Source: Tepidamorphaceae bacterium
GTDB lineage: Bacteria; Pseudomonadota; Alphaproteobacteria; Rhizobiales; Tepidamorphaceae
Direction: 5' to 3'
Length of the DNA: 64,000 nt
NCBI GenBank assembly: GCA_028279445.1
Contig: JANQNT010000012.1
Location: forward strand, 1-64,000
Shown: in pieces, positions 30,504 to 40,516 of the stretch
How positions within the stretch are numbered: the stretch's first letter is position 1
Layout: each line of letters begins with the position of its first letter
Program-made: the position numbers and the translations under genes
Notes under the pieces: model-generated
The model's input: only the letters and a program-made list of their open reading frames with translations
Database searches by the model: none
What the model was told of the DNA's origin: nothing

Positions 30504-31286
30504 TCACGCGGATTGCGCGGAGCGTAACATAAGCGGGGCGAAATGTCGGTCCTGGCGCAGTTCCGCCTCCCCTTCCCGGACCATTTCCAGGCTCGCCGCG
30601 AAGCCGCTCGCCAACACCGAGACACGGTCCACGCCCGTCTCCAGATACTCCGACAGCAGCGCGTCGATCGGTGCCCAGTCGCCGGCGGCCGGTCCCAGCA
30701 TCCGCGTCAGCGCCTCGCGCGCATCGACCAGCGGCCAGACCTCGCGCGTGCGCATCACGTAGCTCACCGGCACGGTTCTCTGGCGCCGGTCGGCATAGGC
30801 CTTGAGCAGATCGATCAGCTCCGCGCCATAGGCGCTCTTGCGGATGGCGGTGATGCCTTCGGGTTGGCCGCGCGGGAAGATGTCTCGGCCGAGCCGGTTG
30901 CGATTCATCAGCTTTGCCGCCGATTCGCGCATGGCTTCAAGGCGGCGTAGCCGGTAGGCCAGCACTTCGGCCAGTTCCTCGCCGCTCGGCTCGTCGTCCT
31001 CGATATCCGGCAACAGCAGGCGCGACTTGAGATAGGCGAGCCAGGCGGCCATCACCAGATAGTCGGCGGCAAGCTCCAGCCGCAACCGCCGCGCCTCACG
31101 GATGAAGCGCAGATACTGTTCGGCCAGCGCCAGGATCGAGACGCGCGCCAGATCGACCTTCTGGTCGCGCGCCAGCGCCAGCAGCAGGTCGAGCGGCCCC
31201 TCGAACCCGTCCACGTCGATGATCAGCGCGTCGCCGCCTGAACGCCCGGCGGCCTCGCCGTCGGGGCTTTCGAAATCAGTGTCCAT
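30504..31286 (-). CDS. scpA: Segregation and condensation protein A
   Basis: Kleisin subunit bridging the SMC heads; partner of ScpB. 260 residues. The kleisin N-terminal signature FEGPLDLLLALARDQKVDLA is at about 28-47, followed by EQYLRFIREARRLRLELAADYLVMAAWLAYLKSRLLLP-type helices, and a C-terminal winged helix that closes the ring. Its first 11 bp overlap the 3' end of nagZ, suggesting translational coupling. Confidence 0.96.
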   Translation of the reverse strand: MDTDFESPDGEAAGRSGGDALIIDVDGFEGPLDLLLALARDQKVDLARVSILALAEQYLRFIREARRLRLELAADYLVMAAWLAYLKSRLLLPDIEDDEPSGEELAEVLAYRLRRLEAMRESAAKLMNRNRLGRDIFPRGQPEGITAIRKSAYGAELIDLLKAYADRRQRTVPVSYVMRTREVWPLVDAREALTRMLGPAAGDWAPIDALLSEYLETGVDRVSVLASGFAASLEMVREGEAELRQDRHFAPLMLRSAQSA

Positions 31287-32304
31287 CCAGCGCGCTCTGG
31301 TGGTTGGTCAGGGAGGTGAATTCCTCGCGAAGCGAACCGACATCGCACGCGATTCGGCTGTGATGGTCCAGCGCGCCTTTGGCGCGTACCAGCGGTTCGC
31401 CGGTCAGCACATGCGCACCTGCCGCCACCGACCGCATTTCCTCAATCTCGCCGTTGCAGTGGAGGACAACGTCGCAACCGGCCTCCAGCGCGCTCGCGGT
31501 GCGTTCCTCGAACGGCCCGCGCAACGCCTTCATCGACAGGTCATCGCTCATCAGCAGGCCGTCAAATCCGATCTCGCCGCGAATGATCTCGCCGACCATC
31601 TTCGCCGACGTGGTGGCCGGAGATGTCGGGTCGATGTCGGCATACACCACATGGGCGGTCATCGCCATGGGCAGGCGGTTGAGCATGCGGAAAACGGCAA
31701 AGTCGGTATCGGCAAGCTCGCCGTGGGGCGTCGCCACAACCGGCAGTTCCAGATGACTGTCGGCGCTGGCGCGGCCGTGGCCGGGAATATGCTTGAGAAC
31801 CGGCAGCACGCCGGCCTGCACCAGCCCGGCGGTAGCGGAGGCAGCCAGATCCGCCACCTGCTCGACGCTCTCGCCGTAGGCACGGTCGCCAATCACCGCA
31901 TGGGTCTGCGGGAAGCTCAGATCGGCGACCGGCAGGCAATCCACGTTGATGCCGACCTCGAACAGGTCCTCGCCGATCAGCCGCCCGGAAAGCCAGGCCG
32001 ACCGGCCGGCGGCCTCGGGATCGTCCAGATACATATCCGCGTAGGTTCTGGCGGGGGGATAGGCCGGCCAGTTCGGCGGGCCCATGCGCTGCACGCGGCC
32101 GCCCTCCTGATCGATCAGGATCGGCGCATCGGCCCGGCCAAGCCGTTCGCGGATTTCCTGCGTCAGCGTCCGCACCTGGTCGGGCGTATCGACATTGCGC
32201 GCAAACAGGATGGCGCCCCAGGGCGGACGCTCGGCGAACAGGGCGTGCTCGTCGTCCGACAACGCCAGCCCGGCGATGCCGGAAATATACGAAAAGATGG
32301 CCAC
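31276..32304 (-). CDS. nagZ: Beta-N-acetylhexosaminidase (NagZ, GH3)
   Basis: Cytosolic glycosidase that removes GlcNAc from anhydromuropeptides in cell-wall recycling. 342 residues with no signal peptide. The GH3 NagZ loop KHIPGHGRASADSHLELP carries the general acid/base His, and the nucleophile Asp lies in GLLMSDDLSMKAL. In bacteria with inducible AmpC the product controls beta-lactamase induction, but no ampR/ampC is in the window. It lies between the SPOR protein gene and scpA, overlapping scpA by 11 bp. Confidence 0.96.
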   Translation of the reverse strand: MAIFSYISGIAGLALSDDEHALFAERPPWGAILFARNVDTPDQVRTLTQEIRERLGRADAPILIDQEGGRVQRMGPPNWPAYPPARTYADMYLDDPEAAGRSAWLSGRLIGEDLFEVGINVDCLPVADLSFPQTHAVIGDRAYGESVEQVADLAASATAGLVQAGVLPVLKHIPGHGRASADSHLELPVVATPHGELADTDFAVFRMLNRLPMAMTAHVVYADIDPTSPATTSAKMVGEIIRGEIGFDGLLMSDDLSMKALRGPFEERTASALEAGCDVVLHCNGEIEEMRSVAAGAHVLTGEPLVRAKGALDHHSRIACDVGSLREEFTSLTNHQSALDGH

Positions 32305-32394
32305 AAGGCGATTAGACGCTCGTGGCCACGAGAATCAAGGATTGCGTGCGATGAACGCCGCCGCGGTGGAAAATCCACCGGGCGGCGTGAATCG

Positions 32395-34539
32395 CTATTG
32401 CGTGCGCACGAAACAGTCGATGCCGCGCCGCTTGAGCTGATTGCAGACCGCAAGCGCCTCGGTGCGGTTGGAAATCGGCCCGAAGGCAGCGCGGTAGAAG
32501 ATACCGCGGGTGCCGAGATCGGCGCGTTGCACGACCGGCCGATAGTTGCCGATCAGGTTGTTGGCGCGGCCCTGCACGTTGCCGAGCGCGGTGCGGGCGC
32601 CCGATTCGCTTGGCGACGACGCGACCTGGATGACAAAGCCACGGCCACCGCCGGTCTCGATGACCTGGGCCGGCGCAGGCGCGGCGGCCACCTGCTGGGG
32701 CTGCGATTGCTGCTGCGGCTGTGCCGGCTGCGGTTGCGGAGCGACCGCCACGGGACGCTGTGCCGGTTGCGGCGTGTCGTAGGTGATCGTCGCGGCATCG
32801 TCGGTGCCGCTACGGAAGCGAACCGGATTGCTCTGGCTGCCGGCCGGAGGCAATACGGCGGGCGCCTGCGGAATCTGCTCCGGAGCGACAACCACCGGCG
32901 TCGGCTGGCCGGCAACGGGCTGCTGCGGCCGCGCGGGGCGGCTCAGCGGCAGGGGAACGCCTTGCGCCTCGGCCTGCTGCTCGGCGTTGCGCCGCACCGC
33001 GTCGAGTTGCGAATCAGGCTGTCCCTGCGGAGGTGCCACGGCGACCTGTTCCGATGCGGGTGCCTGCTGCGGCGGTGTAACGTCTCCCGGCGTGGCACCA
33101 GGTGTCAGCGGCTGCGGCGCGGCCGGTTGCTGACCAACCTGCACGGCAACCTCAGGCGTACCGGCATCTGGCGCGGGCTGGCCAGGTACGAGCTGAACTG
33201 GTGCTGGTTCACCCGGCGCGGGCTGGCCCGGCGTCTGCACCGCCACGTCGGGCGCGGGCGCTTCCGGCACAGGTGGTGCGACAGGCTGTTCGATCTGACC
33301 ATCCGGTGTCACGACAAGCGTGCGTACCCGTCGGGCGTCGTCCTCGCCGGGCGCGCCTTCTTCGCCGACCGGGGCCGGTGTCGGTGCACCCTCTCCGGTG
33401 ATGACGCGGATCGGACGGCCGTCGCTGGTGATCGTCACGGCTTCCTCGCGCGGCACGATCTGACCGCCATTGGCGGGGTCCTCGCCGTTGCCGCCGATAC
33501 GGTCGTAGACGATCTTGCCCGGTTCGTCGGACGCTTCGCCGGTCTGCTCCGGAACGGTCTTGGCGGGATCGGCATCGGCGCGCACCACCGGCATGTCGCC
33601 CTCTTCGGCGACAAAGGCGCGATAGCCATAGGCGGCCGCACCGCCCACCACCATCAGGCCCACGACGGCTGCAACGACGAACATGCCCCGGCGCGAACCC
33701 GACGACTCGTCGTAGTCGTAATCGTCGTCATCGTCATAGGGCGAACCCTCGTCGCCCTCGTCCTCGGCAAATACCGGTGCGCCGTCCTCGTATTGCACGC
33801 CCGGCTCGTCGATGACCGACCTGGCCGATACAGGCTGCTCGGTGGCGAGCTGCCCGGCCGCGGCGGCCGCGTAGAGTTCCTCGCGGGTCTGTTCGGTGGA
33901 GGCGGCCGCTGCGTAGAGCTGCTCGCCGCTGGCTTCGTCCGCGCCAACGCCAGGGTCGATGTCGGAGGCAGGCGGCGGCTGTGTCGCGGCGCCGCTGAGC
34001 GCGGCCTCAAGGCTGGCGAACGGATCGTCGTCCTGCCGCGACGTGGCGTCTTCGAGGTCGAACTGATGCGGCTGTTCGGCCGTCTGCGCGTCAAGCGACT
34101 GCGGGCTTACGCCCTCGCCGGTCGCCTCCGGCGGTGCATCGGCCCCTTCGCCCGGAACGATATCCGACGCCGCCCCGGCATCGGGACGGTCGAAGGGATC
34201 GCGCTCGCTGGCGAAGTCCATGGCGCGCAGCGAGGCTTCCAGCTCGGTGGCCAGATCGTCATCGAACTCGACCGGACCGGTGGTCGGGCCTTCGTCTCGC
34301 GGCGCCACGCTTGTCGGCGCGGCGGCGGGCTCCTGACCGGTCTCGGTCGGCATTTCGGAAGCGGCCGTATCGGTCTCGGATGCGGGATCGCGCGGACGCT
34401 CACCGATCATCCGGGCCAGTTCGGCCAGCGGGTCTTCCCGATCGCGCTGCGGTGCGCCGCGTGAATCGGGGCCGGAGAGCTGCTCGTCAAGCTGCGCCAG
34501 CAGCGTCTCGGTTTCGCTCGATACTCGGTCTTGGGTCAT
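32395..34539 (-). CDS. Large SPOR-domain membrane protein
   Basis: A 714-residue type II membrane protein from MTQDRVSSET at 34539. The order is: long acidic, Asp/Glu/Ala-rich cytosolic part (1-290, very acidic at 275-290), one membrane helix (about 295-312, MFVVAAVVGLMVVGGAAAYG), long Pro/Gln/Ala-rich periplasmic linker, and a C-terminal SPOR domain (about 635-714, starting GFVIQVASSPSESGARTAL). SPOR domains bind denuded peptidoglycan at the division site, so a septal role is expected. The order argS-SPOR-nagZ-scpA is standard in Hyphomicrobiales. Most of the length is low-complexity and will be poorly conserved. Confidence 0.93.
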   Translation of the reverse strand: MTQDRVSSETETLLAQLDEQLSGPDSRGAPQRDREDPLAELARMIGERPRDPASETDTAASEMPTETGQEPAAAPTSVAPRDEGPTTGPVEFDDDLATELEASLRAMDFASERDPFDRPDAGAASDIVPGEGADAPPEATGEGVSPQSLDAQTAEQPHQFDLEDATSRQDDDPFASLEAALSGAATQPPPASDIDPGVGADEASGEQLYAAAASTEQTREELYAAAAAGQLATEQPVSARSVIDEPGVQYEDGAPVFAEDEGDEGSPYDDDDDYDYDESSGSRRGMFVVAAVVGLMVVGGAAAYGYRAFVAEEGDMPVVRADADPAKTVPEQTGEASDEPGKIVYDRIGGNGEDPANGGQIVPREEAVTITSDGRPIRVITGEGAPTPAPVGEEGAPGEDDARRVRTLVVTPDGQIEQPVAPPVPEAPAPDVAVQTPGQPAPGEPAPVQLVPGQPAPDAGTPEVAVQVGQQPAAPQPLTPGATPGDVTPPQQAPASEQVAVAPPQGQPDSQLDAVRRNAEQQAEAQGVPLPLSRPARPQQPVAGQPTPVVVAPEQIPQAPAVLPPAGSQSNPVRFRSGTDDAATITYDTPQPAQRPVAVAPQPQPAQPQQQSQPQQVAAAPAPAQVIETGGGRGFVIQVASSPSESGARTALGNVQGRANNLIGNYRPVVQRADLGTRGIFYRAAFGPISNRTEALAVCNQLKRRGIDCFVRTQ

Positions 34540-34749
34540 ACGCCATTCCTCACCGCGCACGTCCGATCCGGGTTTTTCATTGAACAAATATCATGCGTCG
34601 AATCGGTACCGTCCGCCACACATGATAGCCAATTGGGTTTTCCGGTCATTGTTTCCGGAGCAAATTTTCCCATCCCGGCCGCACACTGCGCTTTGCGCCG
34701 CGCCACGCAACACCGGGTGATCTCACCCGATATCCGCAACGGGGCTGGT

Positions 34750-36507
34750 CTACCGCATCTCCTCGACGGGGCGGACCCCCAGCACCGATAAGCCCGCCGC
34801 CACCACGGCCGCCACGGCCGCCACAAGATGCAGACGAACGATGGTCATCTGTTCGTCGGCGTCGTGAATAAAACGCAATTGTGGCAAGTCTTTGCCCAGA
34901 TTCCATAAAGCATGAAACGCCGCTGCGAGGTCGTAGAGATAGAACGCGACGCGATGCGGCTCGCCGGCCTCGGCGGCTGCCTCGAGCGTGCGCGGGAAGG
35001 CGGCGAGCTGGCGAATCAGTGCCAGATCGGCCTCTTCGGTCAGCGTGGCAAGCTCCTCGCCAGGCAGCGCGGCAAGCGGATAGGTGATGCCGGAAAAGAC
35101 CTCGGCTGCGTTGCGGAAGACCGATTTCGCCCGCGCGTGGGCGTATTGCACGTAGAAGACGGGATTGTCCTTCGACTGCTCCACCACCCTGGCGAAGTCG
35201 AAATCGAGCGGCGCGTCGCTCTTGCGCATCAGCATCATGAAACGCACCACGTCTCGGCCCACCTCGTCGGTGACATCGCGCAAGGTGACGAAATCGCCGG
35301 CGCGTTTGGACATGCGCACCGGTTCGCCGGCCCGGAACAGCTTGACGAGCTGGCACAGCCGGATTTCCAGCGCCGCCTCGCCGCCGCTGATCGCCCTGAC
35401 GGCGGACGTCATGCGCTTGACGTAGCCGCCGTGATCGGCGCCCCAGACATCGATCTGGCGGTTGAAGCCGCGCAGATACTTGTCGCGGTGATAGGCGATG
35501 TCGTTGGCGAAATAGGTGTAGCTGCCGTCGGATTTCAGCAGCGGACGGTCGATGTCGTCGCCGAATTCGGTGGCCCGGAACAGGGTCTGCTCGCGGTCTT
35601 CCCAGTCCTCCGACGGCTGACCCTTGGGCGGCGGCAGACGGCCCTCGTAGACGAGATCGCGCGCACGCAGATCATCGATGGTCTGGGCGACGCGGTCGCC
35701 GCCCTCGCCGGCGATCAGCTCGCGCTCGGAGAAGAACACATCGTGGCGGATACCCAGTTCGGCGAGGTCCTCGCGGATCATCGCCATCATGGCGTGGATG
35801 GTCAGATCACGGACGGGTTCGAGCCATTCGGCCTCGTCCTTGCCAAGCAGCGTGTCGCCGAATTGTTGCGCGGTCGCCTGCCCGACCGGCTTGAGATAGT
35901 CGCCGGGATAGAGTCCTTCGGGGATGTCGCCGATGTCTTCGCCACAGGCCTCGCGGTAGCGCAGGTAGGCGGAGCGGGCGAGCACGTCGACCTGCGCGCC
36001 GGCGTCGTTGATGTAGTACTCGCGGGTGACGTCGTAACCGACCCGTTCCAGCAGCCCGGCCAGCGCATCGCCGACCACCGCGCCGCGGCAATGCCCCACA
36101 TGCATCGGCCCGGTCGGATTGGCGGAGACGTATTCGACGTTGACCTTCATGCCGCCGCCAATGTCGGAGGCACCATAGTCGCCGCCGGCCGCGACGATCG
36201 CCGCCAGCATCTTGTGCCAATAGGCGGCGGTGAGCCGTATGTTGATGAAGCCGGGTCCGGCGATGTCGACATCGGCGATGTCCGCGCCGGTAAGCCTTTC
36301 AGCCAACGCCTCGGCCAGTTCGCGGGGCTTGGCGGAGAACGGCTTGGCCAGCACCATCGCCGCATTGGTGGCAAGGTCCCCGTGGGCGGCATCGCGGGGC
36401 GGCTCGACGGTCAGCGCCAAGCCCTCCGGCAGCACCACACCGCGTTCGGCCGCGATGTCGTCCACCGCAGCACGGATACGCGCGGCGAAATCCTTGAACA
36501 CGTCCAT
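34750..36507 (-). CDS. argS: Arginyl-tRNA synthetase
   Basis: Class I synthetase charging tRNA-Arg. The 585-residue length is standard. The HIGH-type motif is HVGH in [20 protein letters not shown] and the KMSKS-type motif is [12 protein letters not shown]. There is an N-terminal additional domain (1-110) recognising the tRNA elbow and a C-terminal DALR anticodon-binding helical domain. It lies 41 bp after dgt. Confidence 0.98.
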   Translation of the reverse strand: MDVFKDFAARIRAAVDDIAAERGVVLPEGLALTVEPPRDAAHGDLATNAAMVLAKPFSAKPRELAEALAERLTGADIADVDIAGPGFINIRLTAAYWHKMLAAIVAAGGDYGASDIGGGMKVNVEYVSANPTGPMHVGHCRGAVVGDALAGLLERVGYDVTREYYINDAGAQVDVLARSAYLRYREACGEDIGDIPEGLYPGDYLKPVGQATAQQFGDTLLGKDEAEWLEPVRDLTIHAMMAMIREDLAELGIRHDVFFSERELIAGEGGDRVAQTIDDLRARDLVYEGRLPPPKGQPSEDWEDREQTLFRATEFGDDIDRPLLKSDGSYTYFANDIAYHRDKYLRGFNRQIDVWGADHGGYVKRMTSAVRAISGGEAALEIRLCQLVKLFRAGEPVRMSKRAGDFVTLRDVTDEVGRDVVRFMMLMRKSDAPLDFDFARVVEQSKDNPVFYVQYAHARAKSVFRNAAEVFSGITYPLAALPGEELATLTEEADLALIRQLAAFPRTLEAAAEAGEPHRVAFYLYDLAAAFHALWNLGKDLPQLRFIHDADEQMTIVRLHLVAAVAAVVAAGLSVLGVRPVEEMR

Positions 36508-36548
36508 GAACGGGGTCCCGAAGCGAAAAAGGCAATCGTGGCGGGCGC

Positions 36549-37751
36549 TTAACGCAAATCCGGCGTGCGGTCAAACAGCCGCCGATGCTGGTCGAGCGCG
36601 TAGCGATCGGTCATGCCGGCGATGTAATCGGCAATGCGGCGCGCGCGGCGGGTATCATCGAGGTCGGCGATGCCGCGCGACCATTCCCCGGGCAGTGCCT
36701 CGGGCGCGTCGATCAGCGCGGTATGGAGTTCGCGCACGACACGCGCGGCCTGGTCCATGACCGAGGTCACACGCCGGTGCCGGTACATGCGGGCAAACAG
36801 GAAGGCACGCAGCTTGTCGATCTCGGCGCGAAACGGCGCCCCGAAGTCGACCAACGGATGGCCCGCTCCGCGCACCGCATCCGCATCGTCCGGACCGTGC
36901 TCCGCGACATTGGCGCGGGTCTGCCCAACCACATCCTCGATGGCCCGGGTGATCAGGCGGCGCACGGTCTCGTGGATGCGGCGGGCCGGCTCCAGTTGCC
37001 CGTGCCGGCGATCCACATCGTCCAGCATGTCGGCGATCAGCGGCACATCGGCGGCCGCCTCGTCGAGGCAGAACAGGGCCGCGCGCAGGCCATCGTCCAG
37101 ATCGTGGGCGTTGTAGGCGATGTCGTCGGAAATGGCGGCGATCTGCGCTTCGGCGGACGGGTATCCGGCAAGGTCGAGCGCAAATTCGGCATCGAATTCG
37201 AGGATCGCGCCGGGGACCGCCCTGCCCGCATACGCCCCGGCCGGCGCGCCGGCTTCGTCCAGCACCGGACCGTTGTGCTTGACGAGGCCCTCCAGCGTCT
37301 CCCAGGTCAGATTAAGGCCATCGAACCCGGCGTAGCGGCGTTCCAGCCGGGTGACGATCCTCAACGACTGGGCGTTATGGTCGAAGCCGCCATGGTCGGC
37401 CATGGCCGCGTCGAGCGCACGCTCGCCGGCGTGGCCGAAGGGCGAATGGCCGAGATCGTGGGCCAGCGCCAGCGCTTCGGCGAGGTCTTCATCGACACCC
37501 AATGCGCGCGCCAGCGAGCGGGCGATCTGCGCCACCTCGATCGTGTGGGTGAGCCTGGTGCGGAAGTGATCGCCCTCGTGATAGACGAACACCTGCGTCT
37601 TGTATTGCAGGCGCCGGAACGCCGCCGAATGGATGATGCGGTCGCGGTCGCGCTGGAAATCGGTGCGCGTCGGGCTCGCCGGCTCCGCGACGAGGCGGCC
37701 GCGCGAACGCTGCGGATCGGCCGCGAACGCGGCGCGCGGATGGCCGGACAT
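36549..37751 (-). CDS. dgt: Deoxyguanosinetriphosphate triphosphohydrolase-like protein
   Basis: HD-domain dNTP triphosphohydrolase. 400 residues. Metal ligands of the HD motif are visible: His in [16 protein letters not shown], then the His-Asp pair in [18 protein letters not shown], and a later Asp in [15 protein letters not shown]. The N-terminal [20 protein letters not shown] block is typical of the type 2 Dgt subfamily of alphaproteobacteria. It is divergent from erpA (146-bp gap) and precedes argS. Confidence 0.95.
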   Translation of the reverse strand: MSGHPRAAFAADPQRSRGRLVAEPASPTRTDFQRDRDRIIHSAAFRRLQYKTQVFVYHEGDHFRTRLTHTIEVAQIARSLARALGVDEDLAEALALAHDLGHSPFGHAGERALDAAMADHGGFDHNAQSLRIVTRLERRYAGFDGLNLTWETLEGLVKHNGPVLDEAGAPAGAYAGRAVPGAILEFDAEFALDLAGYPSAEAQIAAISDDIAYNAHDLDDGLRAALFCLDEAAADVPLIADMLDDVDRRHGQLEPARRIHETVRRLITRAIEDVVGQTRANVAEHGPDDADAVRGAGHPLVDFGAPFRAEIDKLRAFLFARMYRHRRVTSVMDQAARVVRELHTALIDAPEALPGEWSRGIADLDDTRRARRIADYIAGMTDRYALDQHRRLFDRTPDLR

Positions 37752-37897
37752 GGCAGGTATTCCAAGACCTCCGGAGAGCTATGTTGTGCGCGGCACGCAA
37801 TTGACAGCGCTTATCGCGCGCTTACCTTTAACCCCGAATGTGATTTCGGGTCGACTCGCGGCAGGCTAGAGTGTCGGGAAGCGAACGGACAAAGGCG

Positions 37898-38233
37898 ATG
37901 GATCAGACGAACACAGTCACGGTCAGCGACCGCGCGGTTGAGCGCGTTGCGGAGATTCTCGGTCAGGAAGCGCCCGGAACGGCGCTGCGCGTCACCGTGT
38001 CCGGCGGCGGCTGCTCGGGTTTCCAGTACGGCTTCGACCTGGTCACCGAGCGCGAGGACGACGATTTCGTCATCGAACGCGATGGCGCCGCCTTGCTGAT
38101 CGATTCGATCTCGCTGATGTATCTGTCGGGGTCGCAGATCGACTTCGTCGACGATCTGATCGGCGCCTCGTTCCAGATCAACAACCCGAACGCCACCTCG
38201 TCGTGCGGCTGCGGGACCAGTTTCTCGCTGTGA
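37898..38233 (+). CDS. erpA: Iron-sulfur cluster insertion protein ErpA
   Basis: A-type carrier delivering Fe-S clusters to apo-proteins. 111 residues from ATG 37898 (MDQTNTVTVS); a GTG at 37871 gives a weaker alternative. The three cluster-binding cysteines are in GGGCSGFQYGF and the C-terminal SSCGCGTSFSL. The stop TGA overlaps the GTG start of xth (GTGA, 38230-38233), so the two genes are translationally coupled. It is divergent from dgt. Confidence 0.96.
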   Translation: MDQTNTVTVSDRAVERVAEILGQEAPGTALRVTVSGGGCSGFQYGFDLVTEREDDDFVIERDGAALLIDSISLMYLSGSQIDFVDDLIGASFQINNPNATSSCGCGTSFSL

Positions 38234-39012
38234 TCGTCGCCACCTGGAACGTCAACGGCATCAAGTCCCGCATCGACAACGTCGCCGCCTGGCTGGAGAG
38301 CCGGCAGCCGGACGTGGTCTGCCTGCAGGAGCTCAAGAGCACCGACGAGACGGTGCCGCGCGAGCCCATCGAGCGGCTCGGTTACAACGTCGCCACACAC
38401 GGCCAAAAGGGCTTCAACGGCGTGGCCATCCTCTCCAAGCGCCCCATTGAGGACGTGCGCGAACGCCTGCCCGGCGACGACGCGGACGAGCAGGCGCGCT
38501 ACATCGAGGCGGTGATTTCAACCGACGCGGGCGCGCTGCGCATTGCATCGCTCTATCTGCCCAACGGCAATCCGCTGGGCAGCGAGAAGTTCCCCTACAA
38601 GCTCGCCTGGATGGAGCGGCTGATCGCCCATGCCCGCAACCGGCTGGCGCTTGAAGAGCCCTTCATCCTGGCCGGCGACTACAACGTCATCCCGATGCCC
38701 GAAGACGCCCGCAATGCGGATGACTGGCGCGGCGACGCACTGTTCCAGCCCGAAAGCCGCGGCGCTTTCCGGGAACTGGTCAATCTCGGCTTCACGGAAA
38801 GCTATCGCGCCTGCGACGAAGCGGATGGCACCTATTCCTTCTGGGACTATCAGGCCGGCGCCTGGCAGAAGAACAACGGCATCCGCATCGACCACCTGCT
38901 GCTGTCGCCGCAGGCAACCGACATGCTGGTGTCCGCCTCCATCGACAAGGAGGTGCGCGGCTGGGAGAAGCCCTCCGACCACGTTCCGGTGATGGTGCAA
39001 CTGGCGGCTTAG
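38230..39012 (+). CDS. xth: Exodeoxyribonuclease III
   Basis: AP endonuclease and 3'-exonuclease of base excision repair. The family begins just before IATWNVNGIKSR, so the GTG at 38230 (VIVATWNVNGIKSR) is chosen; it overlaps the erpA stop by 4 bp. 260 residues. Catalytic residues are visible: Glu in CLQELKSTD, Asp-Asn in LAGDYNVIP, and Asp-His in KPSDHVPVM. The TAG stop is followed at once by a sequence resembling a family A repeat end. Confidence 0.97.
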   Translation: MIVATWNVNGIKSRIDNVAAWLESRQPDVVCLQELKSTDETVPREPIERLGYNVATHGQKGFNGVAILSKRPIEDVRERLPGDDADEQARYIEAVISTDAGALRIASLYLPNGNPLGSEKFPYKLAWMERLIAHARNRLALEEPFILAGDYNVIPMPEDARNADDWRGDALFQPESRGAFRELVNLGFTESYRACDEADGTYSFWDYQAGAWQKNNGIRIDHLLLSPQATDMLVSASIDKEVRGWEKPSDHVPVMVQLAA

Positions 39013-39040
39013 AGTCAGGACCCGGAACCCAATTGGGCTA
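39010..39040. repeat. Possible relic of a family A end between convergent stops
   Basis: TAGAGTCAGGACCCGGAACCCAATTGGG resembles the family A end (TAGGGTCCGGACTCAATTGGG) with a 5-6 bp insertion. It fills the whole space between the xth stop TAG and the convergent MocR-gene stop (CTA at 39038-39040). The match is short and imperfect, so this is suggestive only. Confidence 0.35.
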
Positions 39041-40432
39041 CAAGACCAGCGACTGCCGGCCGCCGGGGCCGCGCAGGATGTCGGCGAGCCGCTCCAGCCC
39101 GGTGCGCAACCTGTCCTCGTCGGCCTCGTGGCCAAGCGACAGGCGCACCGCTTCGGGCGCCGCCAGGCGGCCAAGCGCGAAGGCGGCCGCCTCGGTGACC
39201 AGCACGTCGCGCAGGCCGGCCTCCAGCCTGAACGCCTTGGCGCTCCAGCCTTGCGGCATGTTCAGCCACAGATGCAGCCCGTTGGGATCCGCCTGGATGT
39301 CCTGGTCGGCGAGAACGGTGCGCGCCATCGTCTGGCGGCGCGCGGCGATGACGCGCTGCTGCTCGATCAGCCGGTCGGCGGTCCTGTCGGCGCTCCAGCG
39401 CGCCACGATCTCGGTCATCAGCGGCGGCGGCATCCAGCAGCTCAGGTTGACAGCATCGCGGATCGCGGCGGCATGCGGCTCGGCGGCGCGCACGAAACCG
39501 ACGCGCAAGCCCGGCCCGAGCGTCTTCGAGACACTGCTGACATAGGCGGTGCGCTCCGGCGCCAGTGCCGCGATCGGCGCCGGGGGGTCGGGCCTCAGCA
39601 CGCCGAAGACATCGTCCTCGATGACCACCAGGTCGTGGCGGCGGGCGATCTCGGCGATGGCGATGCGCCGCGCCGGATCGAGCGTCCTGGTGGTGGGCGT
39701 CTGCAGCGTCGGCGTCAGATAGAGCGCGCGCGGGCCGCGCTCCGCGCACAGCCGATCGAGCCGGTCCGGGCACAGTCCACCCTCGTCCAGGGGGGCCGCC
39801 ACCCGCCGCAAGCCGAGCGAAGCCGCCATGGCATGAACCGGCGCGTAGGTCAGTTCCTCCGTCAGCAGCAGGTCGCCTGGACGGGTCAGCGCCATCAGGG
39901 CAGCGAAGACGCCATGCTGGGCGCCGAGCGTGACGACCACCTCGTCGGGCGCGGCCGACACACCGGTGCGCGCCAGCCAGGCGATGGCGACATCCGCCTG
40001 GGCGCGCAGGTCGGCATCGCCCTGATAGTCGAGCAACGCCCGCAGACCGGCCGTGCCGCCAAGCTCCCGGAGCGTCGTGGCGAGATGGTTGGCCGCCAGA
40101 CCCGGCGATGGAAGGTTGCGCGACAGGTCGATCGACCCGCCCGACGGACGGGTCATATCATTCGCTACAATCGAGGCGTTCTGTTCACCCGGAACGCAGA
40201 CATATGTGCCGCGGCCGACCTCGCCGCGCAGCAGCCCCTGGCGCATCGCCTCGGCATAGGCGCGGCTTGTCGTGTTGGCCGACAGGTCGAGACGAAAGGC
40301 CAGATCACGCAAGGGTGGCAAACGCGTTCCGGGTTCGAGCACGCCGGCGGCAATATCGTCTTCAAGCGCATCGACGATCTGCTTGTACTTCGGACCTTCA
40401 CGGCCGGCGAGATTGGGAAGCCAAATTGTCAT
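39038..40432 (-). CDS. MocR/PdxR family regulator (GntR wHTH fused to aminotransferase)
   Basis: Transcription factor with an N-terminal GntR winged helix (1-75, YKQIVDALEDDIAAGVL then LPPLRDLAFRLDLSANTTSRAY) and a class I aminotransferase-like effector domain (about 100-460). The PLP-binding lysine is retained as Lys303 in VSSVSKTLGPGLRVGF, with the Asp that contacts the pyridine nitrogen in VVIEDDVFG. 464 residues from MTIWLPNL at 40432; a longer frame to 40486 runs through the AT-rich operator region. It is divergent from an EamA transporter, which is its probable target. The effector is unknown; MocR proteins usually sense PLP or PLP-amino-acid adducts. Confidence 0.93.
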   Translation of the reverse strand: MTIWLPNLAGREGPKYKQIVDALEDDIAAGVLEPGTRLPPLRDLAFRLDLSANTTSRAYAEAMRQGLLRGEVGRGTYVCVPGEQNASIVANDMTRPSGGSIDLSRNLPSPGLAANHLATTLRELGGTAGLRALLDYQGDADLRAQADVAIAWLARTGVSAAPDEVVVTLGAQHGVFAALMALTRPGDLLLTEELTYAPVHAMAASLGLRRVAAPLDEGGLCPDRLDRLCAERGPRALYLTPTLQTPTTRTLDPARRIAIAEIARRHDLVVIEDDVFGVLRPDPPAPIAALAPERTAYVSSVSKTLGPGLRVGFVRAAEPHAAAIRDAVNLSCWMPPPLMTEIVARWSADRTADRLIEQQRVIAARRQTMARTVLADQDIQADPNGLHLWLNMPQGWSAKAFRLEAGLRDVLVTEAAAFALGRLAAPEAVRLSLGHEADEDRLRTGLERLADILRGPGGRQSLVL

Positions 40433-40454
40433 CAGAACAATGTTTATATTGCAT

Positions 40455-40473
40455 CGATACATATAACGATACA
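40455..40473. promoter_or_regulatory. Direct repeat operator between MocR gene and EamA gene
   Basis: CGATACA occurs twice, at 40455-40461 and 40467-40473, with a 12-bp period, in a markedly AT-rich 84-bp gap between divergent genes. MocR-family proteins characteristically bind direct repeats in such divergent regions, so this is the likely operator for the transporter and for autoregulation. Confidence 0.55.
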
Positions 40474-40516
40474 ATATTTCATTCAATCATATCAATATGG
40501 AAATTGTACTGTTTTC

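Noticed and set aside
31102-34464. A 1120-codon plus-strand open frame
   Set aside because: It runs antisense to scpA, nagZ and the SPOR gene, which all have clear family motifs; its translation is Arg/Ala/Gly-rich without domains, as expected for a shadow frame in GC-rich DNA.
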